From the NCBI RefSeq assembly GCF_017942085.1, contig NZ_JAGKSP010000007.1, positions 239,701 through 303,700 of the forward strand: a stretch of 64,000 nucleotides of DNA, read 5' to 3'. A model generated the notes under the pieces. It ran no database searches. It saw only the letters and a list, made by a program, of their open reading frames with translations, and had not been told where the DNA came from. A program made the translations under genes and the position numbers. The stretch's first letter is position 1. Every line of letters begins with the position of its first letter. The stretch comes from Paenibacillus lignilyticus (GTDB taxonomy: Bacteria > Bacillota > Bacilli > Paenibacillales > Paenibacillaceae). Positions 25,330-34,295 of this stretch are shown here, piece by piece.

Positions 25330-26199
25330 ATGCGCAATATGGAGGAAATCCTTGACAAGCTGGTGGCGTGGACACAGAAGAACAGCATGATTCGGGCCGT
25401 CATCTTGACGAGTTCGCGTGCGAACCCCAATGCCCCGGTCGATTTGCTGTCGGATTATGATATCGAGCTTGTGGTGACGGACGTGACTCCGTTTCGCGGG
25501 AGTGATGCGTGGATTACTCAGTTCGGCGGGATCATGACGGATTATCGGGAAGATCATGAGAGCTCGATTACTCGGCTGGTTCTATTCGAGGATGGCGTAC
25601 GGATCGATTTTCAAGTATATCTTGTCGCACAATTGCAAGAGACGATGAGACTGCCGCTGCTGCCGGAGGAGCTCGATATCGGGTATCGCGTGCTGCTGGA
25701 TAAAGACGGCCTGACAGCGACTATGAAACCGCCGCAGCATACCGGCTTTATCACCGATAAGCCATCCCGTGAAGACTATCATTCGCGGGTAACCGCTTTT
25801 TGGTGGGATATCACCTACGTGGCGAAGAGTTTGTGGCGGGACGAGTTGTTTTACGCCAAGTACATGCTGGACAGCGTCATTCGCATCGACATGTTCATGC
25901 CGATGATCGAATGGCATATCGGAGTGAATCACGAGTGGAATGTGAATCCGGGGAAGAACGGGCGCTGGTTTAAACGTTACCTGGACGACCGGACGTGGTC
26001 CGAGCTGGAAGAAACTTATGCCGGCGCGAGCCATGAGGACAATTGGCGGGCGCTCTTCGCGATGACGGATTTGTTCCGCAAGCTGGCTGTCGAGCTAGGT
26101 GAGAAGCTTGGCTACGATTATCCGCACGCACGGGACCGCAGGGTAGTCGCTTATATGCAGAGGATTAGGCAGCTGGAGCCGGACGCGCAGCAGTTCTAA
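25330..26199 (+). CDS. Aminoglycoside 6-adenylyltransferase-like protein (AadK/ANT(6) family)
   Basis: Nucleotidyltransferase of the streptomycin 6-adenylyltransferase family. The metal-binding motif is LLSDYDIELVV after LTSSRANPNAPVD, and the family features WWDITYVAKSLWRDEL, MIEWHIGVNH and GKNGRWFKRYL are present. At 289 residues it is full length. It starts 15 bp after the nucleotidase stop, with AAGGAG overlapping that stop. Chromosomal AadK homologues are common in bacilli and may confer weak or no streptomycin resistance, so a resistance phenotype should not be assumed. Confidence 0.88.
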   Translation: MRNMEEILDKLVAWTQKNSMIRAVILTSSRANPNAPVDLLSDYDIELVVTDVTPFRGSDAWITQFGGIMTDYREDHESSITRLVLFEDGVRIDFQVYLVAQLQETMRLPLLPEELDIGYRVLLDKDGLTATMKPPQHTGFITDKPSREDYHSRVTAFWWDITYVAKSLWRDELFYAKYMLDSVIRIDMFMPMIEWHIGVNHEWNVNPGKNGRWFKRYLDDRTWSELEETYAGASHEDNWRALFAMTDLFRKLAVELGEKLGYDYPHARDRRVVAYMQRIRQLEPDAQQF

Positions 26200-26218
26200 T
26201 TCGGGCGGTCCGGCAATG

Positions 26219-27064
26219 TCACCCCCACAAACCCAGCACAATGACGCCGCCGGTGATCAGTACCGAAGACCAGATCCGCTGCTTGCCCTGCTTCTCATGG
26301 AGAATGAGAATACCCATCAAGGTACCGAATACGGTGCCGATTTCGCGCATCGGCGCAAGCAGGGAGACAGGTCCAAGCGACAGCGCATATAAGAAAATCA
26401 AATAGCCGCCCGGCGCGATAAGCCCGCATAACAGCATGATCTTGCCATTGTGACGGAGCTCGCGTTTCATGCCCTTTGCGCGAATAACCGCAGGGGTCAA
26501 AGCGAGCAGATTGCCTGCCGTTGTTATCGTGTTCAGCACGATGGCCGGCACATAGCCGAGCGCGAGTTTGTCCACGACGATATAGCTGGCAATGCAAAGC
26601 CCGACTGCCAGTGCGAGCAGAGGCGCCCGCAGCGAAGTGCCCGCGCCGCCCAATTTGATGTTGCTGAGCGCGACGATTCCGATCACGATGCACGCTACGC
26701 CAAGATAACCAGCCAAGGTCAGCTGTTCGTTTAGCAGCGTAACCCCGATGAGCGGAACCAGCAATGGGCTGGTGCCGCGCATGATGGGATACACCTGGGA
26801 CAAGTCGCCGACGGAGTAGGCTGCGGCCAGCAATAGGGTATACAGACCGTGAAGGGCAGAGGCAGCCGCAATGATCCACCATCCGTTGCTGTTTAGTTGT
26901 GAGCCATCCCAAAGTGCTATCGCCCAAGGCACCATCAGCACAATGCCAACGAGCTGACACAACCAGAGAAACACATTTTTGTCGAGGCTGCGTTTCGTGA
27001 ATAAGTTCCAAACGGAGTGCAGAAATCCTGAGCCCAGTACGAGTAGGAAAGCTGTGCTTAGCAT
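26219..27064 (-). CDS. EamA/DMT-family transporter
   Basis: Ten-helix membrane protein of the drug/metabolite transporter superfamily with two EamA repeats. Features include GFLHSVWNLFTKRSLDKN and GVTLLNEQLTLAGYLGVACIV, the latter being the conserved end of the first repeat. I start at the ATG at 27064 (MLSTAFLLV); the 18 codons before it are hydrophilic and lie upstream of an AAGGCGG ribosome-like site. It converges with the adenylyltransferase, with only 19 bp between stops. The substrate is unknown. Confidence 0.88.
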   Translation of the reverse strand: MLSTAFLLVLGSGFLHSVWNLFTKRSLDKNVFLWLCQLVGIVLMVPWAIALWDGSQLNSNGWWIIAAASALHGLYTLLLAAAYSVGDLSQVYPIMRGTSPLLVPLIGVTLLNEQLTLAGYLGVACIVIGIVALSNIKLGGAGTSLRAPLLALAVGLCIASYIVVDKLALGYVPAIVLNTITTAGNLLALTPAVIRAKGMKRELRHNGKIMLLCGLIAPGGYLIFLYALSLGPVSLLAPMREIGTVFGTLMGILILHEKQGKQRIWSSVLITGGVIVLGLWG

Positions 27065-27197
27065 GAGTGATCCGCCTTTTTCCTGGAAGTGGTAGTAGGC
27101 CGAATAATTCGCCTTCACGCGGTTATTTCCCTGCCATCCCGGTCATCGAACATGATATAGTGGAACACATAGTCAATCGATTGGAGTGAAAGCGACC

Positions 27198-27671
27198 ATG
27201 GATCAGTTCTTATTCACGCAGCTCAAATTTGTGCGAAATCAGACATTGAAGCTATTGAAAGGTGTTACGGAGGAGCTGGCAGACCGGATACCGGATGGAT
27301 TCCGCAATTCGATTCGCTGGCAGCTGGGACATATCTACGTTGTGCAGGAACGGTTTGCTTTTCAATACTTGGAGCTTCCGCTTCAGCGGCCTGAAGGCTT
27401 CAAAGAATGGTTCGAATTCGGCACTTCGCCGCTCAATTGGGCGGAAGGAGACGCGTTGCCTACGCTTGATGAATTAAAGCAATTACTTGGCAGCCAGGTG
27501 GAGCGTATCCAAGAGGCCATCTCGCATCGCTTGGAGGAGAAGGTTCCTCAGCCGTATACGACTTCAATGGGGATTACCCTGTCATCGCCGGAAGAGTTTC
27601 TAAGCCTGAATCTCTATCATGAAGGCATGCATATGAGCATGATTAAAGTATATAAAGTACTGCTCGCTTGA
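27198..27671 (+). CDS. DinB-family four-helix protein
   Basis: 157-residue DinB/YfiT-like protein. The metal-ligand histidines are visible in QLGHIY and in LYHEGMHM. Members are often bacillithiol-dependent transferases or of unknown function. GGAG at 27183-27186 points to the ATG at 27198. It is divergent from the EamA gene and followed by a strong terminator. Confidence 0.87.
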   Translation: MDQFLFTQLKFVRNQTLKLLKGVTEELADRIPDGFRNSIRWQLGHIYVVQERFAFQYLELPLQRPEGFKEWFEFGTSPLNWAEGDALPTLDELKQLLGSQVERIQEAISHRLEEKVPQPYTTSMGITLSSPEEFLSLNLYHEGMHMSMIKVYKVLLA

Positions 27672-27699
27672 AGCTAAAAATCCATCTATTGGGAATAGT

Positions 27700-27741
27700 A
27701 AAACCACATGGGCGTGTATGTTTCCTCCATGTGGTTTTTTT
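27700..27741 (+). terminator. Terminator of dinB-family gene
   Basis: A perfect 12-bp stem AAAACCACATGG / CCATGTGGTTTT (27700-27711 with 27727-27738) is followed by further Ts. Confidence 0.85.
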
Positions 27742-27755
27742 GTATGCATAACTTC

Positions 27756-27781
27756 ATCTCATCTTTACATCATCTGCATCT
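27756..27781 (+). promoter_or_regulatory. Direct-repeat response-regulator box upstream of the two-component genes
   Basis: CATCTTTA at 27760 and CATCTGCA at 27771 are spaced 11 bp apart, the spacing typical of OmpR/PhoB-type tandem binding. The 12-mer ATCTCATCTTTA (27756-27767) recurs exactly at 30591-30602, ahead of the amidase operon. Autoregulation of the pair is the simplest reading. Confidence 0.55.
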
Positions 27782-27838
27782 ATTCTTGATTGATTACCGA
27801 TAAACTGATCCTAGACTATCGCGAAACGGGAGCTTGAG

Positions 27839-28522
27839 ATGAAAACCATATTGATCGTCGAAGATGAGGACATATTGCGCGAGATCAGCAAAGACTACTT
27901 TCTAAACGAAGGGTATAAGGTGCTTGAGGCCGCTGACGGGAAGGCTGCGCTGCTGTCGTTTCAGGAGCATGAAGTGGATCTCGTCGTGCTCGACATTATG
28001 CTGCCTGAATTGGACGGCTGGTCGGTTTGCCGGCGAATTCGCAAGCAATCCGACGTCCCGATAATTATGCTGACCGCCCGGGTTGATGAAGATGACACGC
28101 TGCTTGGGTTTGAGCTGGGCGCTGACGATTATGTGACGAAACCGTACAGTCCGCCCGTCTTGCTTGCCAGAGCGAAGCGTCTGCTTGAGAGCCGCAGCCG
28201 AATCGGCAAGTCGGCGCAGCCGGACGATTCCGTAAACACAAACGGGATCAGGGCTCATATTCCGTCGAGGAGCGTTACGATTGACGGGGCTGCGGTTAAC
28301 TTTACACATACCGAATTCGAGATTCTTACGTACCTCATGCAGAATCCAGGCATCGTGATCACGCGAGAGCAGCTCATTACAAAAATATGGGGCTATGAAT
28401 ATGCCGGCGACGATCGCACGATAAATACCCATATCCGCAACTTGCGCACGAAGCTTGGCGTCAAAGCCGGCATGATTGTTACGGTCGTTCGCACCGGCTA
28501 TAAATTCGAGGCAAACGCATGA
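27839..28522 (+). CDS. OmpR/PhoB-family response regulator
   Basis: Two-domain regulator. The receiver domain has EDED, the phospho-acceptor Asp52 in VVLDIMLPELDGW and Lys in DDYVTKPYSP. A C-terminal winged helix (about 130-225) has FTHTEFEILTYLMQNPG and RTINTHIRNLRTKLG. It overlaps the kinase gene by 4 bp. Its likely targets are its own promoter and the amidase/ABC operon, because both carry the same direct-repeat box. Confidence 0.93.
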   Translation: MKTILIVEDEDILREISKDYFLNEGYKVLEAADGKAALLSFQEHEVDLVVLDIMLPELDGWSVCRRIRKQSDVPIIMLTARVDEDDTLLGFELGADDYVTKPYSPPVLLARAKRLLESRSRIGKSAQPDDSVNTNGIRAHIPSRSVTIDGAAVNFTHTEFEILTYLMQNPGIVITREQLITKIWGYEYAGDDRTINTHIRNLRTKLGVKAGMIVTVVRTGYKFEANA

Positions 28523-30333
28523 GAATCGGCATTGTAACGAAATTGTTTTTGCTCACGGCAGCGTTATGCATGCTCATCTTGGCCGTTATTTACGTCGGGC
28601 AAACGATATTTTTCAAGGACTACTATGCAAACCGGAAAGTAAACGACCTGCGGGCGAAGCTGGCGACTTTCAAAACAGCTTATATGGATGCGCGCGGTAA
28701 TTCGCTTGCGATCCAATCGCTGGAGCAGGATTTTTACCGGACGAACAACGTCACGATTACAAGCCTGGATCACGATGGAAGCTTCAAGCATGTAAACGAC
28801 TTTTACCTGGAAATCAAATTGCTGAAGGCGCTGACGAAAGAGGAACGGGAAATGCGCATTAAAGTCCCGCTCTATGCGCTCATGAGCATGGAGGAAGCCG
28901 TCTCGGGACAAGCGTTGGTTAAGATCGGGGACCAACTGATCGTTCTGGGAATCAAGAGCACTTCCATGTTCATCCCCATTGTACTGCAGCATCCGTCGGG
29001 GGAATTGCTGTATGCCAACGAGCCATTCAAGCGTAAAGTTTTCTGGAACATCGATAGTCATAAGATCGAGCTAAGCAAAAATTCGTTCTCCTCGAGCAGA
29101 GAGAAGTTTGCAAGTCTGTTTGGCGTCGTCACGGACATCAAGGTTCCGCAAGCCGGAGGCTCATCGGATGCGATCTACTATTCCAATGCGCTCTTCCTGG
29201 AACAGATCAATGCCTTCCAAGAGAAATTGCTGTTCGAGGATTTGCAGCTGACGGATTCGCTTCTCATTCAGGATTACGAGCAAAATAACGTGAAATATAA
29301 GCTGTTCATCCAGCCCGTGCATTATGACAACGGAACGACAAACTATATCTTCGCCATGGCATCGCTGCAGCCGGTCGACGAAGCCGTCCAAATGATGAAG
29401 GACTATTATGTCTATATCGTCGTGTTCGTTATCGTGCTCATTCTGATCGCGGCGCTGTACTTTTCCTTGAAAATCGCAAGGCCGCTGCTGCGAATCAATC
29501 AGACGACGCAGAAAATCGCCAACCTCGATTTCTCGGAAAGCCTCCCTGTGCGTTCCCGGGACGAAATCGGGGATCTGTCGCGTAACATCAACCAATTATC
29601 GGCTACCCTGCATTCGTACATCGGCAAGCTGCGCGAAGATATCGAGCGGGAGAAGCAGCTGGAGAACACGAGGAAAGAGTTTATCGCGGGCGTGTCTCAC
29701 GAGTTGAAGACGCCGCTCAGCGTCATGAAAAGCTGCATTTCGATTCTCAAGGACGGCGTGGCCGCGCATAAGAAGGACCATTACTTCGAAGCGATGGAGA
29801 ACGAAGTCGATAAAATGGACCATCTCATCGTCGATATGCTGGAGCTGGCCAAATACGAGTCCGGCACCTACAAGATGCGGCAAGACGTATTTGCCATCGA
29901 TAAGTCGATTGAATCCATCTGCGAGCAGTTAGCGCCGGGGATGGCGGCCAAGCAACTGCGGTTAACTGTTCTGCTTGTTCCCGCGCTAGTCGCAGCCAAT
30001 CAGCACCGGATCGAGCAAGTGATCACGAATTTCATGACGAACGCGATCCGGTACACGCCGGACGAGCATGAAATCATCGTCTCCACGGTCGAAGAAGGGA
30101 ATCAAATCGTCGTCTGCGTCGAGAACAAAGGAGCACGGATTCCGGAGGAGCAGCTGGATAAAGTGTGGGATCGTTTCTATCGGGGAGATGCGGCGCGGCA
30201 GCGATCCGAGGGCGGCACCGGGCTGGGACTCGCCATCTCCAAAAATATTTTGGAGCTGCACGGGGTCGAATACGGAGCGCGCAATACGAGGGATGGCGTC
30301 GCGTTTTACTTTCGCTTGAATAAGAATAGGTAA
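28519..30333 (+). CDS. Sensor histidine kinase with large extracellular domain
   Basis: Partner kinase of the regulator above. Helix 1 (LFLLTAALCMLILAVIYV) and helix 2 (VYIVVFVIVLILIAALYF, about residues 295-313) bracket an extracellular domain of roughly 260 residues that I do not recognise. HAMP follows, then HisKA with phospho-acceptor His394 in GVSHELKTPLS and an HATPase domain (NFMTNAIRYTP, GTGLGLAISK). The usual DNGxGI box is ENKGARIP, an acceptable variation in Gram-positive sensors. After the stop come a hairpin array and a strong terminator. Inferred signal: cell-envelope stress or a wall fragment, given the adjacent amidase operon. Confidence 0.92.
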   Translation: MRIGIVTKLFLLTAALCMLILAVIYVGQTIFFKDYYANRKVNDLRAKLATFKTAYMDARGNSLAIQSLEQDFYRTNNVTITSLDHDGSFKHVNDFYLEIKLLKALTKEEREMRIKVPLYALMSMEEAVSGQALVKIGDQLIVLGIKSTSMFIPIVLQHPSGELLYANEPFKRKVFWNIDSHKIELSKNSFSSSREKFASLFGVVTDIKVPQAGGSSDAIYYSNALFLEQINAFQEKLLFEDLQLTDSLLIQDYEQNNVKYKLFIQPVHYDNGTTNYIFAMASLQPVDEAVQMMKDYYVYIVVFVIVLILIAALYFSLKIARPLLRINQTTQKIANLDFSESLPVRSRDEIGDLSRNINQLSATLHSYIGKLREDIEREKQLENTRKEFIAGVSHELKTPLSVMKSCISILKDGVAAHKKDHYFEAMENEVDKMDHLIVDMLELAKYESGTYKMRQDVFAIDKSIESICEQLAPGMAAKQLRLTVLLVPALVAANQHRIEQVITNFMTNAIRYTPDEHEIIVSTVEEGNQIVVCVENKGARIPEEQLDKVWDRFYRGDAARQRSEGGTGLGLAISKNILELHGVEYGARNTRDGVAFYFRLNKNR

Positions 30334-30342
30334 TCGTATTTA

Positions 30343-30530
30343 TGTAACGGCCATCCATGTCCGTTACAGGGGAAATTTAATGAAATATTAAATCTAACGG
30401 TCATTTTTGACCGTTAGTAGGCAGATATCGACAGTTTGATGAGTGAATTTAGTTCTAACGGTTATTTATGGCCGTTAAAAGCTCAATCTATCGAATACAT
30501 GCTTCTAACGGTCATCGCTGACCGTTAGAA
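30343..30530. repeat. Array R2: four hairpin repeats with 4-base loops
   Basis: Units at 30343-30368, 30394-30417, 30455-30477 and 30503-30530 have arms CTAACGGTCA / TGACCGTTAG. Every loop is 4 bases (TCCA, TTTT, TTTA, TCGC). Unit 4 has a perfect 12-bp stem. Unit 1 changes the outer pair from C-G to G-C on both arms, and unit 3 keeps pairing through wobbles. Starts are 51, 61 and 48 bp apart. The array sits between the kinase stop and its terminator. Together with that terminator and the operon promoter it accounts for the 314-bp gap 30334-30647. Confidence 0.8.
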
Positions 30531-30533
30531 TTT

Positions 30534-30565
30534 TCGGACGTTCGACTGAACGTCCGATTTTTTTT
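30534..30565 (+). terminator. Strong terminator of the two-component operon
   Basis: A perfect 10-bp stem TCGGACGTTC / GAACGTCCGA (30534-30543 with 30548-30557) with loop GACT, then eight Ts. Confidence 0.9.
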
Positions 30566-30584
30566 ATTTCCGAATTACTTATCA

Positions 30585-30602
30585 ATCTTTATCTCATCTT
30601 TA
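30585..30602 (+). promoter_or_regulatory. Direct-repeat response-regulator box upstream of the amidase operon
   Basis: ATCTTTA at 30585-30591 and 30596-30602 are exact repeats 11 bp apart. The right part, ATCTCATCTTTA (30591-30602), is identical to 27756-27767 upstream of the response-regulator gene. It lies 46 bp before the amidase start and after the upstream terminator, so the operon should have its own regulated promoter here. Confidence 0.6.
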
Positions 30603-30647
30603 TTCAGGCTCGATTTCTACTTCATACGCTGCTATTACAATCAACCT

Positions 30648-31349
30648 ATGAAAACAACAACCACCAAGTATTTAGCCATAGCCGTTGTCGGAGTTATCTT
30701 GTCCGCCAGTCTCTTCCAAATCAAATCCGAAGGAGCAATGAAGTCGAAATCAAGTCCCGTCATACCAGCGACCACGACGGAAACGGAAACAAGCAAAGCT
30801 GCAAATTTGGCTTTAAGCGGTAAAACGATCGTTCTCGATCCCGGCCATGGCGGCAAGGATGTCGGCTCCACCGGCGGAGCGGGAACGTACGAGAAAGACG
30901 TTACGCTGCTTACCGCGCTAAATGTAAAAGAGAAACTAGCCGGGCAAGGTGCGACCGTCGTGATGACGCGGGATAGCGATACGACGATTTCGCTGAAAGG
31001 GAGAACGGCAGTCGCGCAAACCGAAAATGCGGATTTGTTCATCAGCATCCACTTTGATGCTTTTCAGACCCGCGATGTGTACGGGATGACGACTTACTAC
31101 AATAAACCGCATGATCGGGAGATCGCCGAGCACATTCATGAGCAGCTCTTTAAGCAGGACATGCATACGAAGGACAGAGGCGTACAGTTCGGCGATTATC
31201 ACGTCATCCGTGAGAACGCAAAGCCGGCCGTTCTGTTGGAGCTCGGATACATTTCGAATAAGAATGAGGAAGCGAGAATGCAAACGGAGTCTTTTCAAGA
31301 GCAACTATCGACGGCTATCACCAATGGCGTGATCGAAAGTCTTCGTTAA
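30648..31349 (+). CDS. N-acetylmuramoyl-L-alanine amidase (Amidase_3)
   Basis: Zinc amidase that cuts the muramic acid-L-Ala bond of peptidoglycan. An N-terminal hydrophobic segment (YLAIAVVGVILSASLF) is a signal or anchor; a short Thr-rich linker leads to the catalytic domain (about 55-233). Zinc ligands and catalytic residues are present: His in LDPGHGGKD, Glu in GTYEKD, His in ISIHFDA and Glu in LLELGYISN. No wall-binding repeats are present. It is the first gene of a five-gene run with two sugar-type permeases, an HlyD-like adaptor and a binding protein, an odd setting for an amidase. It may release wall fragments for the importer or respond to wall stress. Confidence 0.92.
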   Translation: MKTTTTKYLAIAVVGVILSASLFQIKSEGAMKSKSSPVIPATTTETETSKAANLALSGKTIVLDPGHGGKDVGSTGGAGTYEKDVTLLTALNVKEKLAGQGATVVMTRDSDTTISLKGRTAVAQTENADLFISIHFDAFQTRDVYGMTTYYNKPHDREIAEHIHEQLFKQDMHTKDRGVQFGDYHVIRENAKPAVLLELGYISNKNEEARMQTESFQEQLSTAITNGVIESLR

Positions 31350-31364
31350 AGGAAGGGGCGGAGA

Positions 31365-32246
31365 GTGATAACTGCCATGTTTCGTAAAGTCATGCGGAGG
31401 CACAGCTTCGTCGCGATCTGGTTTCTTGCCCCCAGCGCACTGGGCTTCCTGGTTTTTTACTTGATTCCTTTCGGAATGGGTTTGTACTACTCCTTTATGG
31501 ATCGAACCACGGGCGGCTCATTCGTCGGACTCACCAACTATAAGGAGCTGCTGGCGAGCGATTCCTTCCTTAAAGCAGCGCGGAATACGTTTCTGTTCAC
31601 GTCCGTCAGCGTTCCGGCCACGATCGTTTTATCGTTATTGCTGGCCTTGTTATTGAATCAAAACATCTATATCCGGAATTGGCTCAGAACCGCCTATGTA
31701 TTGCCGCTTGTCGTACCTGTCGCCTCCGTTGTCCTGATCTGGCAAGTGCTGTTCGACTGGAACGGAGCGGTGAACAGCTGGCTGCACGGAGTCGGCTTAT
31801 CGCGGATCGATTGGATGAAGTCGGAATGGGCGAGAGGCGTGCTCTCCGTCGTCTATGCTTGGAAAAACATCGGGTACAACATCATCTTGTTTTTAGCCGG
31901 ATTGCAGCAAATCCCTAAGGATTACTACGAGACGGCTGAGCTTGAAGGAGCTGGCCCTGTCCATAAGTTAACCCGAATAACGCTCGTCTATTTAATACCG
32001 ACGATGTTTTTCGTCGTCCTGATGGGGCTGATCAGTTCGTTTCGGATATTCAGGGAAACGTATTTGATCGCCGGGGATTATCCGCATGACAGCATCTATA
32101 TGCTGCAGCATTACATGAACAACATGTTCTTGTCGCTCGATATCCAGAAGCTGACGTCCGCCGCTGCTTTAATGGTGGCTTGCCTGCTCGTGCTTGTGCC
32201 CTGGATGTTTGCATTGGAGCGGCGCTTTACTCATTTTTTAGATTGA
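31365..32246 (+). CDS. ABC permease, UgpA/MalF type
   Basis: Six-helix permease of a carbohydrate-type importer; the coupling loop is ETAELEGAGPVHKLTRITL. I keep the GTG at 31365, about 8 bp after GGAAGG; an ATG at 31377 gives a four-residue shorter protein. It follows the amidase by 15 bp, so the two are co-transcribed. No ATPase gene is present in the operon. Confidence 0.9.
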   Translation: MITAMFRKVMRRHSFVAIWFLAPSALGFLVFYLIPFGMGLYYSFMDRTTGGSFVGLTNYKELLASDSFLKAARNTFLFTSVSVPATIVLSLLLALLLNQNIYIRNWLRTAYVLPLVVPVASVVLIWQVLFDWNGAVNSWLHGVGLSRIDWMKSEWARGVLSVVYAWKNIGYNIILFLAGLQQIPKDYYETAELEGAGPVHKLTRITLVYLIPTMFFVVLMGLISSFRIFRETYLIAGDYPHDSIYMLQHYMNNMFLSLDIQKLTSAAALMVACLLVLVPWMFALERRFTHFLD

Positions 32247-32258
32247 TGGGGAGAAACA

Positions 32259-33140
32259 ATGAAACTGAAAGCTGCCATTATTTCCAAAGGCGCGATCACG
32301 GTTCCGCTGGCGCTGATCGCGATCTTGATGCTGCTGCCGATCGTCGTATCCTTCACCAACTCGCTTATGACGGAGGGTGAAATCGGCTCGAACTACGATC
32401 TGATCGGGAAGATGACAGACTCGGCGGCCGGCGGGAAGGATACGTTCGTGAATCTGAAGCTCATACCCGATTGGGTTTCGTTCGAACAGTACGGTAAAGT
32501 GCTGATCGCGACCCCGATCTATTTGAACCTTTTTTGGAATTCGGTTTATATGGTGACGCTCATCATCGCTGGGCAGGTTGTCGTCGGCTCTCTGGCGGCC
32601 TATGCCTTCGCGAAGCTCCGTTTTCGGGGGAGGGACCGGATGTTCTTCGTTTACCTGATGGCGATGTTAATGCCGTTTCAGGTGACGCTTGTACCGAACT
32701 ATATCATCGCCGATCGTTTAGGACTTCTGAATAGCGCAAGCGCCATCGTATTACCCGGTATCTTCGGCGCTTTTGGCGTGTTCATGCTCAGGCAGTTCAT
32801 GCTGTCGATCCCGAATGTTTATGTGGAAGCCGCCTATATGGACGGAGCCGGTCATTTGCGCATCTTTCGTCAAATCATCGTTCCGCTCATCAAACCGGGC
32901 TTCGCGGCGCTCGTCGTTCTCTTGTTCGTCGATTATTGGAACATGGTCGAGCAGCCGCTTATCTTTCTCGAGGATGACTTCAAACAGCCGCTGTCGGTCT
33001 ATCTTTCCGTTGTCCAGGAAGAGGCAAGAGGCGTAGGCTTCGCAGCGTCGGTCTTCTACATGCTGCCGATGCTGCTGTTATTTCTTAATGCGGAGGCTTA
33101 TTTCATCGAAGGCGTTCAAATGTCCGGAATTAAGGGGTAG
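32259..33140 (+). CDS. ABC permease, UgpE/MalG type
   Basis: Partner permease (293 residues) with coupling loop EAAYMDGAGHLRIFRQI. After the first helix there is an unusually long extracytoplasmic stretch (about residues 35-75, EIGSNYDLIGKMTDSAAGG onward) not typical of MalG, which might contact the adaptor or binding protein. It starts 12 bp after the first permease stop, with GGGGAG as ribosome site. Confidence 0.9.
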   Translation: MKLKAAIISKGAITVPLALIAILMLLPIVVSFTNSLMTEGEIGSNYDLIGKMTDSAAGGKDTFVNLKLIPDWVSFEQYGKVLIATPIYLNLFWNSVYMVTLIIAGQVVVGSLAAYAFAKLRFRGRDRMFFVYLMAMLMPFQVTLVPNYIIADRLGLLNSASAIVLPGIFGAFGVFMLRQFMLSIPNVYVEAAYMDGAGHLRIFRQIIVPLIKPGFAALVVLLFVDYWNMVEQPLIFLEDDFKQPLSVYLSVVQEEARGVGFAASVFYMLPMLLLFLNAEAYFIEGVQMSGIKG

Positions 33141-33153
33141 GAGGAAATACCAA

Positions 33154-34266
33154 GTGGAATGGCAAGAAACCGAGCAAGTGAATACAAGAAGGAGGAAGAA
33201 GCTTCGATTGCTTGCCTCATTGTTTGTCAGGGGCTTAATCGTGCTCACCCTGTTCAGCAATACGCTGCAAACGATGACGTTAACGAAGGTGTGGACAACG
33301 GCCGGACGGCAGGGGGAGTTCATTCGGAGCTTTACCGGCAGCGGTATTTTGGAACCGGTCATGGAAGCATCGTTATCGAACAAGTCGGGGTGGACCGTGA
33401 AAGCCGTCAAGGTCAAAGCGGGCGAAGCCGTGAAGAAGGGGCAGACGCTGGTCGTTTACGAAAGCCGGGAAGCCGAGAACCGTTTTTTAGACGCTAAATC
33501 GCAGCTCGAGCAGCAGCAATTGTCTATACAAGGCTTACAGGAACAATACGTGGAAGCCGCATCCAGCGGCGATACGACCCGGCTGCGCAGCGCGAAGCGG
33601 GATCTCCAGAGCGCGCGTCTTGCGAAGGAAGTGCAGCAGCGAAATCTGGACAGCCAGAAGGCGGAGCTGCTTAGCAATCGCGAACTGAAAGCTCCTTTCG
33701 ACGGCCTCGTGACGAAAGTAGGCGCCGTGGATGGGATGACTTCGGCCAGCGCCGGTCCCGATGTTCAGCTGGCCTCCTCCGGTTTGGGTTATCAAATGCA
33801 GGTACAGGTACCCGCTGATATTTGCGACCGATTGCAGATTGGACAGAAGCTGGACCTCCGGGTTGGCCAAGCCGATAACGCGGAAGCGTTGACTGGAATC
33901 GTTGCAGGCATTGAGAACAAGGAGTCCCAGCTGATCCTCGTCGTTGCCGTGAAACATGAATCGCTGCGCGGAGGCGAACAAGCGGGTCTTGACCTTAGGT
34001 TTGCTTCAGCCGATACGGGCGGAGTCCTGATCCCGAGCAGCGCCATTCATAAGGAAGGCTCCGAAGCTTACGTTTACGTCATCGAGGAGCGTAAAGGCCC
34101 TCTCGGCAATACAAGCCATGTCCGCAAGGCCAGGGTCGAAATCGGCGATTCGAACGAATTCGAAACGGTCGTGCTTCAAGGGATTTTCCCGGATGCGCCG
34201 ATTATCCTTGAAAGCAGTGAACCCGTTGCCGATGGAGTCCGGGTTCGCGTAATGACGAAATCATGA
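33154..34266 (+). CDS. HlyD/RND-type membrane-fusion (adaptor) protein
   Basis: 370-residue adaptor. The basic N terminus (RRRKKLR) precedes one membrane helix (about 20-40). A split lipoyl/barrel-sandwich domain (WTVKAVKVKAGEAVKKGQTL ... LKAPFDGLVTKVGAVDGM) encloses a coiled-coil hairpin of about 90 residues (SQLEQQQLSIQGLQEQYVEA), followed by beta-barrel domains. The start is the GTG at 33154, 9 bp after TAGGAGG. In Gram-positives such adaptors usually accompany MacB-type exporters; here the only membrane partners are importer-type permeases, which is the main oddity of this operon. Confidence 0.88.
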   Translation: MEWQETEQVNTRRRKKLRLLASLFVRGLIVLTLFSNTLQTMTLTKVWTTAGRQGEFIRSFTGSGILEPVMEASLSNKSGWTVKAVKVKAGEAVKKGQTLVVYESREAENRFLDAKSQLEQQQLSIQGLQEQYVEAASSGDTTRLRSAKRDLQSARLAKEVQQRNLDSQKAELLSNRELKAPFDGLVTKVGAVDGMTSASAGPDVQLASSGLGYQMQVQVPADICDRLQIGQKLDLRVGQADNAEALTGIVAGIENKESQLILVVAVKHESLRGGEQAGLDLRFASADTGGVLIPSSAIHKEGSEAYVYVIEERKGPLGNTSHVRKARVEIGDSNEFETVVLQGIFPDAPIILESSEPVADGVRVRVMTKS

Positions 34267-34295
34267 TCATTCAATCAGAAAGAAGGAAATGAACA

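Noticed and set aside
24388..26034. Minus-strand open frames opposite the nucleotidase and adenylyltransferase genes
   Set aside because: Antisense shadows of two well-supported genes without any motif.
25330..26199. Recently acquired antibiotic-resistance cassette
   Set aside because: No mobile element or composition change; it is tightly joined to a housekeeping nucleotidase gene, as a resident aadK-like gene would be.
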